Assembly: GCA_044224925.1 (NCBI GenBank)
Contig: JBGAJM010000003.1
Location: forward strand, 1 to 64,000
Reading direction: 5' to 3'
Length of the DNA stretch: 64,000 bases
Source: Kapaibacterium sp044224925
GTDB taxonomy: Bacteria; Bacteroidota; Ignavibacteria; Kapaibacteriales; Kapaibacteriaceae
The position numbers and the translations under genes were made by a program. The stretch's first letter is position 1. Every line of letters begins with the position of its first letter. Positions 42,937-52,271 of the stretch are shown here, in pieces. Below the pieces are notes generated by a model. It saw only the letters and a list, made by a program, of their open reading frames with translations, ran no database searches and was not told the origin of the DNA.

Positions 42937-44427
42937 ATGCAGTGCCATGTGCGCTCCGCGTCGTTCGCCTACGACGCGCCCTATTGTGAACTTTTTCGCG
43001 ACCTCACCCTTTCGCTTGATACCTCGTGGGCTTTGGCCCTGGTAGGTGCGAACGGACGTGGGAAGACCACGCTCCTGCAGTTGCTTGCAGGCGTGAAGAC
43101 CCCGGATTCCGGGACCATCGCGTGTGCGGACCGACCCATGCTCCTTCCACAACGTGTGCCGAACATGCATCGGTCCGTGATCGACGTGCAGCTCTCGGTG
43201 GTCGGCGCTGATCGTGAGAGCGATGTGCGCGTTCGCATCGCCGAGAACTCCGCATGGTTGGGCATTCCCACGTCGATGTTCGACCGACCGCTCCATTCAC
43301 TCTCCGGCGGCGAGCGCACGCGAGCCCTCCTTGCCGCCATCACCGCCCCTGACCATGCGTGGCCCTTGCTGGATGAGCCCACGAACCATCTCGATGCGGC
43401 GGGGTGCGATCTGGTGATGTCGTACCTGCGCGATCGTGCGCGAGGCTTCGTGTTGGTGAGTCATCACGAAGCGGTGCTGGCCGGGACGTGCGACCATGTG
43501 CTCTCCATCGAGCGCGACGGTGTGCGACTGTCGAGTGCGTCGTATGCGGTGTGGAAGGCAGAGCGCGAGGCGCAGTACGAGCGGGAACGGCGGACGGAGC
43601 AGCATCTCGAGCGCGACATTGCGCGACTGCGCGCAGCGGCGCAAGAACGTCGACAGTGGTCGGCCATCACAGAGCGAGAGAAAAATGCGGCCTTTGACTC
43701 CGGCTTCGTCAGTCGCAAGGCGGCGAAGATGATGAAGCGCGCCTTGCACGTCGAGCGACGTCAGGCCGAACAGATCGAAGCAAAGGAACAACTCTTGCAG
43801 CGCTTCGACGCCGAGAGCCCGGTGCGGCTCCCCGCACCGCTTCCAGGGCCATCGGTGGTGTTGCAGGTGGAGGGATTGGGCATTGCGTATGGGACCGAGG
43901 ATGTGGTGCAGGACATGTCGTTCACACTCCGTCGCGGAGAGATCGTTGCCGTATGCGGACCGAACGGAAGCGGGAAGTCGTCCATCATTCGCGCCATCGA
44001 GGGCACGATTCCGTATCGCGGCATCATCAGCAAGCCGGCGCGCCTGTCGATGATCGTGGCACATCAGGAGCCGGCATGGCAGCAGGGATCGTTGCGCGAG
44101 CATGTGGTCGCGGCAGGTGTCGACGAAACGCGGTATCGCACGGTGCTCGCTGCGCTTGGCGTTCGTGGCGACGTGTTCGAGCGACCGCTCGAGACCTTCT
44201 CGTTCGGACAGTGGAAGAAGATCGATCTCGCACGGTCGTTCGTGGAGCCGTGTCACCTGCTCATTTGGGACGAGCCCATGAACGGCCTCGATCCGCGCTC
44301 GCGAGCGCAGATCCTGCAGGCGGTCAAGGAGGCGGCACCCACCATGCTCATCATCGATCACGATCCAGCCGTCCTTCGCGACCTTCCCGTAACCTTTCGC
44401 CTGGATTCGACTAGGTTGCAGCTATGA
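42937..44427 (+). CDS. ABC-F ATPase, resistance-type ribosome protection-like
   Basis: 496 residues, two ABC domains without membrane segments. Walker A is GANGRGKTTLLQLL (first) and GPNGSGKSSIIRAI (second). Signatures are LHSLSGGERTRALLAA and FSFGQWKKIDLARSF, and Walker B is WPLLDEPTNHLD and LLIWDEPMNGLD. Between them lies the interdomain linker of about 90 residues, rich in Arg and Glu (YERERRTEQHLERDIARLRA), which reaches the ribosomal peptidyl-transferase centre in ABC-F proteins. The second signature and LLIWDEPMNGLD resemble Lsa/Vga-type antibiotic-protection proteins, but housekeeping roles are possible. RBS GGAGG is close. It overlaps the sigma factor gene by four bases. Confidence 0.88.
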   Translation: MQCHVRSASFAYDAPYCELFRDLTLSLDTSWALALVGANGRGKTTLLQLLAGVKTPDSGTIACADRPMLLPQRVPNMHRSVIDVQLSVVGADRESDVRVRIAENSAWLGIPTSMFDRPLHSLSGGERTRALLAAITAPDHAWPLLDEPTNHLDAAGCDLVMSYLRDRARGFVLVSHHEAVLAGTCDHVLSIERDGVRLSSASYAVWKAEREAQYERERRTEQHLERDIARLRAAAQERRQWSAITEREKNAAFDSGFVSRKAAKMMKRALHVERRQAEQIEAKEQLLQRFDAESPVRLPAPLPGPSVVLQVEGLGIAYGTEDVVQDMSFTLRRGEIVAVCGPNGSGKSSIIRAIEGTIPYRGIISKPARLSMIVAHQEPAWQQGSLREHVVAAGVDETRYRTVLAALGVRGDVFERPLETFSFGQWKKIDLARSFVEPCHLLIWDEPMNGLDPRSRAQILQAVKEAAPTMLIIDHDPAVLRDLPVTFRLDSTRLQL

Positions 44428-44957
44428 AGGCGATGGAGATCACCAACGAAGAGCTGTTCCGCAGGGTGTGTACCGGACATCACGACGCGTTCGACGTGTT
44501 GTATGAACGGTATGCGACCAAGTTGTTCGCGTATGCGCGAACGATCTTGCGGAACGAGGCAAAGGCGGTCGACATGGTGCAGCAAGTGTTCACGTCGGTC
44601 TATGCCTCGCGTGCAACATTCAACGGACAAAACTTCGATGCATGGATCTTCTCCATTGCACGACATGCCTGCTTGCGCGAGAAACGCATCGAGCAGCGCA
44701 CGTCGCCGCTCGAAGACACCGATGCCGCCATTGCCGAAGAACAAGGGTTGTCGGAAGTGGACCTGCATCTGATCCGCTCCGCCGTCGATGCCTTGCCGGA
44801 CGACGATCGCACCATCATTCGCCTTCGCTACTTTGACGACCTGTCGTACAACGACATCTCGAACCTCCTTGGCATCTCCGTTTCGGCAGCCAAGGTTCGA
44901 GTGTTCCGCGCACGACGCACACTTGCGGCCATACTCCGTCCGCAATTCGAGGATTGA
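44424..44957 (+). CDS. ECF-family RNA polymerase sigma factor
   Basis: 177 residues. Region 2 is seen in FDVLYERYATKLFAYARTIL and VQQVFTSVYASRATFNGQNF with DAWIFSIARHACLREKR. Region 4 is in LPDDDRTIIRLRYFDDLSYN followed by DISNLLGISVSAAKVRVFRA. It redirects RNA polymerase to a small regulon, probably in response to the membrane protein encoded next. Start is the ATG overlapping the ABC-F stop (ATGA); an ATG nine bases later is also possible. Being co-translated with an ABC-F gene is unusual. Confidence 0.9.
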   Translation: MKAMEITNEELFRRVCTGHHDAFDVLYERYATKLFAYARTILRNEAKAVDMVQQVFTSVYASRATFNGQNFDAWIFSIARHACLREKRIEQRTSPLEDTDAAIAEEQGLSEVDLHLIRSAVDALPDDDRTIIRLRYFDDLSYNDISNLLGISVSAAKVRVFRARRTLAAILRPQFED

Positions 44958-44959
44958 CC

Positions 44960-45571
44960 ATGGAACGCATCGAAGAACTGCTGATGGATATGATCGACGA
45001 CGGTCCGCTCGACGGATCTGCCGACGCATCTCCATTGCCCATCGACGCCGAGCTCCGCAACGAGCTGCAACGCATCCATGCGCAATCACCACTGCTCGCA
45101 CAATGCATCGAGCATCCGTCAGACACCGTGATGGCCGCACTGCAAGCGCAACGGGCTTCGTTGCACGCAACGTTCTTCGCTACTCCGACCGCTTCGGTTG
45201 GCGCAGCAGGGAAGTGGGGCGGCGGGGTCGTCGTCCTCGCAACACTGCTCAATCTTGCTGCATCGCAGTTCACACCAGATCAAGTGCTGGTGTCCATCCC
45301 ACGCACTCCGGTCGTTCTCGAACAACCGGCCGCCCTCGATCAACCTTCCGTAGAGCAACCGGCACAGCGCATTCGTGAGGGGATGCGCTCGATGCCCACA
45401 TCACCACGTCGCATCACCACCGGCACCATCGAATCGCGCATCGAACGCTCCGCTCTTGAGCAGCACCGCAAGGAGCTTCTCGAGCGCCTCGCACGCACCA
45501 CCGATCCTGAAGAGCGACGTCAGTTGGAGAGAGATCTGAAGAGAGCGAGTGAAGTGGTGAAAGAGAAGTAA
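44960..45571 (+). CDS. Putative anti-sigma factor, single membrane helix
   Basis: 203 residues from the ATG at 44960, two bases after the sigma stop. The acidic N-terminus (MERIEELLMDMIDDGPLDGS) and helical region resemble the cytosolic half of an anti-sigma factor; one membrane segment, GGGVVVLATLLNLAASQF, lies near residue 95. The C-terminal part is Arg/Glu-rich, coiled-coil-like (LEQHRKELLERLARTTDPEE) and ends KEK. A zinc-finger anti-sigma motif is absent. Role inferred from position. The stop codon TAA is the first TAA of an 11-bp tandem repeat. Confidence 0.65.
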   Translation: MERIEELLMDMIDDGPLDGSADASPLPIDAELRNELQRIHAQSPLLAQCIEHPSDTVMAALQAQRASLHATFFATPTASVGAAGKWGGGVVVLATLLNLAASQFTPDQVLVSIPRTPVVLEQPAALDQPSVEQPAQRIREGMRSMPTSPRRITTGTIESRIERSALEQHRKELLERLARTTDPEERRQLERDLKRASEVVKEK

Positions 45572-45659
45572 AAGAGAAGTAAAAGAGAAGTAAAAGAGAA
45601 GTAAAAGAGAAGTAAACAGGAAGTAAACAAGAAGTGAAAGAGAAGTAAAAGAGAAGTTG
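45561..45659 (+). repeat. 11-bp tandem array after the putative anti-sigma gene, 9 units
   Basis: Nine units of AAGAGAAGTAA, with variants ACAGGAAGTAA, ACAAGAAGTGA and a final AAGAGAAGTTG. The first unit supplies the stop codon of the putative anti-sigma gene (TAA at 45569-45571). Eleven is not a multiple of three, so stops fall in all frames. Downstream, CCGCCATTTTGCAA occurs twice as a direct repeat (about 45683 and 45714). Confidence 0.93.
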
Positions 45660-45734
45660 GTCCGGGAAATTCGGCGACGCTTCCGCCATTTTGCAAGGAT
45701 AAATGGCAACTCCACCGCCATTTTGCAACAAACT

Positions 45735-45790
45735 CGTCACTTGTCACTCTCCGCTTGTCACTCGTCACTCGTCACTCGTCACTTGTCACT
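45735..45790 (-). repeat. 7-bp tandem array D
   Basis: Eight heptamers, CGTCACT/TGTCACT with one degenerate CTCCGCT on the plus strand, so AAGTGAC on the minus strand. The stop codon of the minus-strand OmpA-like gene (45779-45781) lies inside one unit. Confidence 0.92.
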
Positions 45791-47404
45791 CAACACTATC
45801 CTAATCCTCCTATCCCTCTCATTCCTCACCACCTTCGCCGAGGGGATCGGGTCGATGTCGATGCGGGCGTTGGGCTGACCGAGTGCGGTTGCGGCCTTTT
45901 GTGCGCGTTGTTCGGCGATGCGCTGATTGACGTTGCGCTCGCCATCTCCATCGGCGCTGCCATAGATGGAGACCGAGGTGGCCGTGCGTGCGGCACGACG
46001 CAATGAACGAATGGTGGTGCGTGCCCACTCGGGGAGGTCGACGGCGTTGACGTTGTAGCCCCAGATGGTGACGTTGATGCGCGATGTGTCGAGCGATGCC
46101 ATGCGTCGACCTTCGACAAGACGAATGGTGGTCGGTGCCGACACGGCCTTGCCGCCTTGCTTCCCTGCAGCGTCCACATGTACAACAGCACTATCGCGAA
46201 TGAGCAGATCGAAGAGCGATCGCGAGATGGTGGCGCAGTCCCATTCGATCTCGCGTGGTGGAGCGCCAACGCCGTCACGTTCGAAGAGCAGGGTGTCGGA
46301 GACAACGATCCGCAGCGACCAGCGCGCAACACTGTCGTCGGTGGAGACGAGTGGACGGAGCAGGACGATGGGAGGATCGGCTCGAAGAATCGTATCGATG
46401 CGCGAGATGGCCGCATCGTTCGGACCGTGATCGATGGTCTGCATGAGCGTGCGCTCCATGCGCACCACGCCACGCTCGGACACACGTCCGTTCGATTGTC
46501 GGAACGCCACATTGCAGATCGCGAGCACCGACGGCGCCGGACGTGATGGCGCGACCACGGCGGAAGGAGGAAGGGAAGGAGGGATCTCCGCTGGCGGAAC
46601 AGCCCGTAGCGTCGGCTGTACCAGTGCGGGCGTTGCGGTTGGCACGCGGAGTGTTTCGTAGGGTGGCTCAGCTTCGTCGATCGACGAGAGATCGAAGCGC
46701 ACGCCAATGCGTGCAAACACCTGTTGCGTGGTGAGCGTTGCTGTGCTCACCATCGACGTGAGCGTGGTGCGATAGCCGGCTTCCACGTCGACACTCCATG
46801 TGCCCATCTTCACCGGCACGATGAGCGATGCCGTTGCGAACGGAACGAAGGTGTTGCGCTCGGGGATGGCGCCTTCGGCACGACGTTGCGTTGATGATCC
46901 ATCGACGAACGTCACTCCGGCGGGATCGGTGATGGTCATGTCGTGCGTGCCGTTCATCGACGTGGTGATGAACGACCCCACACCAGCCGCTACATCCAGG
47001 AACGGGAACAGCGAATACCGTGCATCCACGCCACCTTCCAACGCCATGGTCGAGAACGTGTACGTGTGCTCGAAGGTGCCGGGAACAAGGTTGCCGTAGA
47101 TCGCAAAGGTCGTTGGCTCCGTTGCGACCACGGCGGCGTTCGCATAGCTGAAGCCGATACTGGGGACCAGTGAGAAGCGCGAGAACAGAGGAAGGCGCAT
47201 GGCGCCGCGCATGCCGACCATCCATGATGTTGACGACGAAAGCCCGGTCGCCCGTTCTGGAAGAACGAGCGGACCGAGCTGTTGAAAGGATGCGGATGCG
47301 AAGGTGGCGCCTACTTGTGGTGCAACGATCCAGGCTCGTTGCGCTGCTGCACTGAAGACGCCACTCACGATCAACACGACGAACGCGATATGACGTGCGA
47401 TCAA
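45779..47404 (-). CDS. OmpA-like outer-membrane protein
   Basis: 541 residues. The signal peptide MIARHIAFVVLIVSGVFSAA is cleaved near AAAQ. Residues about 25-250 form a barrel-like domain (VGATFASASFQQLG, VEAGYRTTLTSMVSTATLTT). The last about 120 residues form an OmpA-type peptidoglycan-binding domain: TIWGYNVNAVDLPEWA, VSIYGSADGDGERNVNQRIA, EQRAQKAATAL. The protein ends IRIVLSDK; its final codons and stop come from array D. It probably links outer membrane to cell wall. The T9SS cargo gene upstream ends 4 bases before its start. Confidence 0.85.
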   Translation of the reverse strand: MIARHIAFVVLIVSGVFSAAAQRAWIVAPQVGATFASASFQQLGPLVLPERATGLSSSTSWMVGMRGAMRLPLFSRFSLVPSIGFSYANAAVVATEPTTFAIYGNLVPGTFEHTYTFSTMALEGGVDARYSLFPFLDVAAGVGSFITTSMNGTHDMTITDPAGVTFVDGSSTQRRAEGAIPERNTFVPFATASLIVPVKMGTWSVDVEAGYRTTLTSMVSTATLTTQQVFARIGVRFDLSSIDEAEPPYETLRVPTATPALVQPTLRAVPPAEIPPSLPPSAVVAPSRPAPSVLAICNVAFRQSNGRVSERGVVRMERTLMQTIDHGPNDAAISRIDTILRADPPIVLLRPLVSTDDSVARWSLRIVVSDTLLFERDGVGAPPREIEWDCATISRSLFDLLIRDSAVVHVDAAGKQGGKAVSAPTTIRLVEGRRMASLDTSRINVTIWGYNVNAVDLPEWARTTIRSLRRAARTATSVSIYGSADGDGERNVNQRIAEQRAQKAATALGQPNARIDIDPIPSAKVVRNERDRRIRIVLSDK

Positions 47405-47408
47405 AGGG

Positions 47409-49058
47409 TCATTCTACAACAAGTCTCCGAACAAGTGTTGACGAGCCGTTGCTCACGCGCAGGATGTACAGGCCTTGTGAGAGCGTGCTGCGATCGAAGA
47501 GCACCGTGGTGCCTTCAGCCGATGCCGTGAGCGATGTCGAGAGAACGCGGATACCGGTGGTGCTGAAGAGTTCAACGACCATCGCACCTTGTGCGCCGTA
47601 CACCGTAGCCGTTGCCGACGTGGTCATGGGATTTGGTGCGAGTGACAGCGACATGCCACCAGCATTGGTGTTCACTTCGCGATCATCATCGACCGTTGTG
47701 GTCGCATCTTCGGCCGTTGTGTTCATGGGGATCTCCACGTCGTCCGTACCGCGCCATACGATGCCCTTGAGTTGTATGGTCGACGTGGTGGCATCACCAA
47801 GGGCAATGGTAAAGGGCAAGGAGGCAAGGACGTCGCCGCTCTTGCGCGTGGAAGGAACACCAACACGTGTGCTCACGGTGCGAATGCCGTTCGCTGTGCC
47901 ATCTGTGAGCAAGGTGAAGTTCGGAACGAGCACAGAGGCGTTGAAGGACAACGTCAGTGTTGCGCTCATCGTGATGTCAGGAATGTCGGAGAGCAATGTG
48001 ATCACGCATGGTGCCGATTCGCCGGGCTTGCCGCTCACATCGCCAACGCGAACACGCACACTTGGCTTGGGGCGAACGTAGCCGCGCAATGTCAAACTGT
48101 ATTCGCTCATGCCACTTCGAACCACTTCGAGTCCCTCTGTGGTCGTGTCCATGTCCGTTGGTGTGAAGGTGATCACCGACGTGCCAGACTGCCCAGCCAT
48201 GAGGAAGAGCGACTCGGGTTCAGCCTTGAACGCATAGCCGCGAGATGTGAAGACGGACACGAGCGAGTCGTCACTACCATTGTTCGTCACCACGATGGTA
48301 CGCGACACGGACGCACCGATCGTATCGGCCACGAAATCACCCTCATCCCACGTGATGCTGAGTTGCGACGGCTCGGCTGTGCCCTCAATGGGGACGGAGA
48401 TCACCGCGCCATTGGCCATCACGTTGATCACGCTTGAGAACCTGCCTTCAGCCGTTGGTGAGAATCGGATCACGCAGTTGACGCTTCCCTTTGAGGTGAT
48501 CTCGACGGGAGAGGTTGGAGAGACGATGGTGAACGGTGAAGATGTTGGAGTAGAGAACGTGAGCATGATCGGCATGGTGATCACGGTAGAGCTGTTGACA
48601 GTGAAGATCGCATCGACACTTCGACCAACGATCACGCTCCGGAACTGCACTTGCTTGGGAAGTACTTGCAATCCGCCAGGGAACGTTGGTGCACCGATGG
48701 CGAACAGTTTCACTGGAAGTGTGGTGATACTCGAGTCCGTCGAAAGAATGAGCTGTGCGTAGGTCGTGTCGCCATGGGATGCGGTGAAGCGGATCGGTAC
48801 TTGGGCATAGCCTTGTCCGGCCTTGATCTGGACGGATGCACCTTGCGTGAGCTCGAAGTCGCCTGCATCCGGTCCGGTGAAATACATGCGGACCGTAAGG
48901 TCCTTTGTTGAATAGTTGACCATCGTCAACACAGTGTCGACCGACTGTCCAATGGCCACGTCCTCGAAGTACACCGGATTCGGTGTCACCGTGAGCTGTT
49001 GTTGGGCGTGCAGCGAGATACTGCAGAGGAGCCCGATGAGGAGAAGAAACCGAAACAT
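47409..49058 (-). CDS. Secreted multi-domain protein with T9SS sorting domain
   Basis: 549 residues from MFRFLLLIGLLCSISLHAQQ, a signal peptide. Several choice-of-anchor D / Ig-like modules follow: LTVTPNPVYFEDVAIGQSVD, QVQFRSVIVGRSVDAIFTVN and NGSDDSLVSVF. A cohesin-like module runs about 330-455 (VRVRVGDVSGKPGESAPCVI). The C-terminal sorting domain is LSLAPNPMTTSATATVYGAQ to LVVE. It is probably an exported surface protein; no catalytic residues are seen. It lies between the OmpA-like gene and a helical-repeat gene in the same direction. Confidence 0.8.
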   Translation of the reverse strand: MFRFLLLIGLLCSISLHAQQQLTVTPNPVYFEDVAIGQSVDTVLTMVNYSTKDLTVRMYFTGPDAGDFELTQGASVQIKAGQGYAQVPIRFTASHGDTTYAQLILSTDSSITTLPVKLFAIGAPTFPGGLQVLPKQVQFRSVIVGRSVDAIFTVNSSTVITMPIMLTFSTPTSSPFTIVSPTSPVEITSKGSVNCVIRFSPTAEGRFSSVINVMANGAVISVPIEGTAEPSQLSITWDEGDFVADTIGASVSRTIVVTNNGSDDSLVSVFTSRGYAFKAEPESLFLMAGQSGTSVITFTPTDMDTTTEGLEVVRSGMSEYSLTLRGYVRPKPSVRVRVGDVSGKPGESAPCVITLLSDIPDITMSATLTLSFNASVLVPNFTLLTDGTANGIRTVSTRVGVPSTRKSGDVLASLPFTIALGDATTSTIQLKGIVWRGTDDVEIPMNTTAEDATTTVDDDREVNTNAGGMSLSLAPNPMTTSATATVYGAQGAMVVELFSTTGIRVLSTSLTASAEGTTVLFDRSTLSQGLYILRVSNGSSTLVRRLVVE

Positions 49059-49123
49059 GTGAACCTCCATGGTTGTGTAGCTGAATGCACAACCAAGTAC
49101 GACGTCGAGAAAACGTTACCGCC

Positions 49124-50662
49124 TTACGAACTCTCCCGCAACGTATGCAACAATGAGCGTTTTTCGATGTGGTGTCGAAGCCAGGCATCGAAGGCGTACA
49201 TGTCCGTGCGGAGCTGACCTTTGACGGTGGCCCGTGCACGGTCCAGCTCTGCCTTGGTCTCGCGTAGGATCTGCATGCGCTTGCGTGGCGTGGGGAATTC
49301 CGCCAAGCGCGTCATACAGGAGAGCAATGCCGTTTCGTCCACACTGGCCTTTCCGAATTGCGGCAGCGATCGTTTGATGGATCGCGTCATACTGGCCACC
49401 AGCGTCCAGTGTTCCTGCTCCGCATGGATGAGCAACAACATCATCCGTGCCCCCATATAGACGTCCTTCCGTCGGTCCGTCCCATACTCCATGGCACGGT
49501 GAAGCAAACGCGTGGCATCCCGGTTCTTTCCGGTGAAGAAGGCAATGAGGGCAAGGTTGAAGAAGGAGATGAGGCCGAAGATGGTGGGACGGATCTTCTC
49601 GAGCGCCTCGACCTCGTTCGTGAGCTCACGAAGGCGTGACGATGGCTCTTCGAGGGTGCCCGCGGCAAGGTGGACGAGGAGTTCGGAGCTGACGATGCGC
49701 AAGAGGATCTGTCGCCACAGACTCGTGCCCTTTTTCGGAGCGGCCTGTTCGAACTCAGAGCGTAACCGGTGCAGCAGTGCCTGTGCGCCGACGAAGTCGC
49801 CAGAACCGATGTTGCGTTGCAGCATGGCATAGATATGCGATGTGCGTTCGAGCACACGGCGGTCCTCGAACATGGGATGCGTGTTGTACAATGCGAGCAA
49901 CTGTTCGTCGGCCTTGCGGGCCCGCTCCTTATCGCCCTCATAATAGTAGGCGAACTCTGCCACGATCTCGAGCACGTCCACGTAGGCACGAATGCTCTTG
50001 GGCGGATGCGCCTCGGCGTGGGCGATCCGTTTGCGAAGGGCGTCGTGGGAGACGGCCCCGGCACGACCGAACACGTGGCCTGCTTCGAGCACGGCTGCGG
50101 ATGACTCCAGGGCGAGCACCATCATGTCGACGTCTTCCTTGATCTGTGCCGCCGTCGCCTCGAGTCGACTCGAATAGTCCTCAAGATTCTTGGTCGTGAT
50201 CGGTCCGTAGTTGACGCGATCAAGTCGCTGCCGATGTCGCAAAGCGATCAACCGATAGGCATTGTCCTCGGTACGCTCGATCCAATGCTCGGCATCGGCA
50301 AGACGCGCCTCGGCAAGCTTCGGAAGGTTGTGCTCGCGCAAGAACTGCATGTCCTGCAGGGCGGCCATGATCTTATGCTGTGCCGTTGCCTCGTTGCGAT
50401 ACTCGCGCATGGCCCGCAGGATCAGATGATAGAGCTCTCGCTTGGCCTCGGGCAGCCGCTTGGCGAATCCCTTGGCCGCATGACGCTTGCGAATGGCCGC
50501 CTCGTCGTACTCCACTTGGGCCTCGACGGCGTCGAAGAGTTGCACGCTTTGATTGTCGGCCGTATCGCGGTGACGAAGTAAATACGTTTTGACGTAGCGC
50601 TTCTCCGTCCTCGAAAGGCTTTGTATCAGGGCATGCAGGTCGGTGCGTGGTACGTTAGACAT
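49124..50662 (-). CDS. Helical-repeat protein of unknown function
   Basis: 512 residues from MSNVPRTDLHALIQSLSRTE. No signal peptide or membrane segment. Helices with TPR-like spacing run throughout (HKIMAALQDMQFLREHNLPK, AEARLADAEHWIERTEDNAY, RRVLERTSHIYAMLQRNIGS). The opening LIQSLSRTEKRYVKTYLL recalls an uncharacterised family of Bacteroidota proteins, but I cannot put a name to it. It is probably a cytosolic protein-interaction scaffold. The start at 50662 is chosen over 50704 because the intervening residues are unlike the rest. Confidence 0.7.
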   Translation of the reverse strand: MSNVPRTDLHALIQSLSRTEKRYVKTYLLRHRDTADNQSVQLFDAVEAQVEYDEAAIRKRHAAKGFAKRLPEAKRELYHLILRAMREYRNEATAQHKIMAALQDMQFLREHNLPKLAEARLADAEHWIERTEDNAYRLIALRHRQRLDRVNYGPITTKNLEDYSSRLEATAAQIKEDVDMMVLALESSAAVLEAGHVFGRAGAVSHDALRKRIAHAEAHPPKSIRAYVDVLEIVAEFAYYYEGDKERARKADEQLLALYNTHPMFEDRRVLERTSHIYAMLQRNIGSGDFVGAQALLHRLRSEFEQAAPKKGTSLWRQILLRIVSSELLVHLAAGTLEEPSSRLRELTNEVEALEKIRPTIFGLISFFNLALIAFFTGKNRDATRLLHRAMEYGTDRRKDVYMGARMMLLLIHAEQEHWTLVASMTRSIKRSLPQFGKASVDETALLSCMTRLAEFPTPRKRMQILRETKAELDRARATVKGQLRTDMYAFDAWLRHHIEKRSLLHTLRESS

Positions 50663-50745
50663 AGGAGAAATTACGAACTCTTGGCAAATCCTTTTTGCGG
50701 CCACAGCGTGAAGTTCGCATCACGAAACACTCCCGAAAGGAACAC

Positions 50746-51279
50746 ATGTCGAAAACACTCATCCTGGCCACGGCAAGCATTGCGACCGTGGTCTTGTTGG
50801 CCGCCTCGCTCGACCGAGCATCGGCTGCCGAACGCACCACCAAGACGCCAACGGCAAAGGCCCCCTCGGCCAAGGCCGCGGCCATCGAACAAGGTCGGTA
50901 TCTCATTCTCATGGGCGGCTGTAATGACTGTCACACGCCTGGATTCAACGAGTCGGCCGGTAAGCTTCCCGTCCAGGAATGGCTTGTCGGAAGTCCGGTA
51001 GGGTTCAAGGGTCCATGGGGCACATCGTATCCCATCAACCTGCGCACCTTCATCAACAGCATGACCGAAGAAGAGTGGATCAAGAACGCGCAAACGTTGC
51101 AAGGTGCACCACCCATGCCGTGGTGGGCGCTGCATAACATGAAGCGTCAGGACCTTGCCGCCATCTATGCCTTTGTGAAGGACCTTGGACCGAAGGGCGA
51201 GAACACGCCCACGTACTTGCCTCCGCATGTCGAACCAAAACCTCCGTACATCAACTTCGATGTTGTTCTGCCGAAATGA
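50746..51279 (+). CDS. Monohaem cytochrome c
   Basis: 177 residues from MSKTLILATASIATVVLLAA, a signal peptide cleaved near ASAAE. After a Lys/Thr/Pro/Ala linker the haem site is MGGCNDCHTPGFNES (C-x2-CH). A downstream Met such as in APPMPWWALHNMK can be the sixth ligand. LAAIYAFVKDLGPKGEN is the typical C-terminal helix of class I cytochromes c. Probable periplasmic electron carrier. RBS AAGG lies about 5 bases before the ATG. Confidence 0.88.
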   Translation: MSKTLILATASIATVVLLAASLDRASAAERTTKTPTAKAPSAKAAAIEQGRYLILMGGCNDCHTPGFNESAGKLPVQEWLVGSPVGFKGPWGTSYPINLRTFINSMTEEEWIKNAQTLQGAPPMPWWALHNMKRQDLAAIYAFVKDLGPKGENTPTYLPPHVEPKPPYINFDVVLPK

Positions 51280-51381
51280 TCGACGAGATCACCATATCAA
51301 CTTCCAATTCTTCCACGAGCGGAACGCATGGTTTCATGCTCCGCGAATTTTGAACCCAAACAAGAACTCACAAGAACTCAC

Positions 51382-52158
51382 ATGAAGAACCTTGCCATTG
51401 CCCTTTCTGCCCTTACGCTGATCCTTTCGGCGTGTAACGACGACACTACCGGTCCGGCTTCCAAGGCCGGCCTCTTCAAAGGCGCTGCCAAGCCGCTTGG
51501 AAACGGAACGGCCACACCATGGGTGCGACTGAACGATGCGGGCGATCCCACGTCGTACGGCGTGACGCTCTCCGACGGTGCGCTCGAGAACCTGCCAACA
51601 GCGGACGATCACGGTGAAGGTCACGACCATGCTCTTGCCGTCACACTGCCGATGCCACCGCAAGCAGCAGGAACGAACATCGATCACATCTCGCTGGACT
51701 GGAATCCGAACGGTCACGAACCTGCCGTGCTGTATGGTGCGCCACACTTCGACGTGCACTTCTACATGATCACCGAAGCACAGCAAGCAGCGATCCCTGG
51801 CGGTGTGGACTTGGCACCCGTCGACGCAAAGTATATCGCACCCGACTACTGGAGTCCGGACCCAACATCGGTACCTATGATGGGACGTCATTGGGTCGAC
51901 AGTACCTCGCACGAATTCCGTGGCGAAGCCTTCGACCGCACGTTCATCTACGGAACATCGGCCGGCAAGATGGTCTTCCTCGAGCCCATGATCACATTGG
52001 CCTATCTGAAGTCGAAGCCATCGAACGCTACACAAACCGTGAAGATGCCAACGGCCTATCCGGTGAACGGCAAGTTCTATCCGTCGAAGTACACGGTGAA
52101 CTATGATCCGTCGACGAAGGAGACGGAGGTGAAGATGGAAAACCTCGTAAGAAAGTGA
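51382..52158 (+). CDS. DUF5602/TTHB210-like lipoprotein
   Basis: 258 residues from MKNLAIALSALTLILSAC, a lipoprotein signal with lipobox ILSAC. The central motif GHEPAVLYGAPHFDVHFYMI, with its PHFDxHFY core and nearby His residues (DDHGEGHDHAL), resembles DUF5602-type proteins such as Thermus TTHB210. That match is from memory and unverified. The His-rich segment could bind metal. It follows the cytochrome gene by about 100 bases. The stop TGA is the first TGA of a 7-bp array. Confidence 0.75.
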   Translation: MKNLAIALSALTLILSACNDDTTGPASKAGLFKGAAKPLGNGTATPWVRLNDAGDPTSYGVTLSDGALENLPTADDHGEGHDHALAVTLPMPPQAAGTNIDHISLDWNPNGHEPAVLYGAPHFDVHFYMITEAQQAAIPGGVDLAPVDAKYIAPDYWSPDPTSVPMMGRHWVDSTSHEFRGEAFDRTFIYGTSAGKMVFLEPMITLAYLKSKPSNATQTVKMPTAYPVNGKFYPSKYTVNYDPSTKETEVKMENLVRK

Positions 52159-52258
52159 CAAGTGACAAGTGACGAGTGACAAGTGACGAGTAGAGTTAGT
52201 AGAGTTAGTAGTGACGAATAGAGTTAGTAGTGACAAGTGACGAGTGACAAGTGATAAG
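52153..52258 (+). repeat. 7-bp tandem array E, longest and mixed
   Basis: Begins AAGTGAC x3, GAGTGAC, AAGTGAC and continues with heptamers of a second kind (GAGTAGA, GTTAGTA, GAGTTAG), then AAGTGAC-type units again. Nearly every unit holds TGA or TAG. The lipoprotein stop (52156-52158) is in the first unit. Confidence 0.9.
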
Positions 52259-52271
52259 TACCGTGTAGAAG

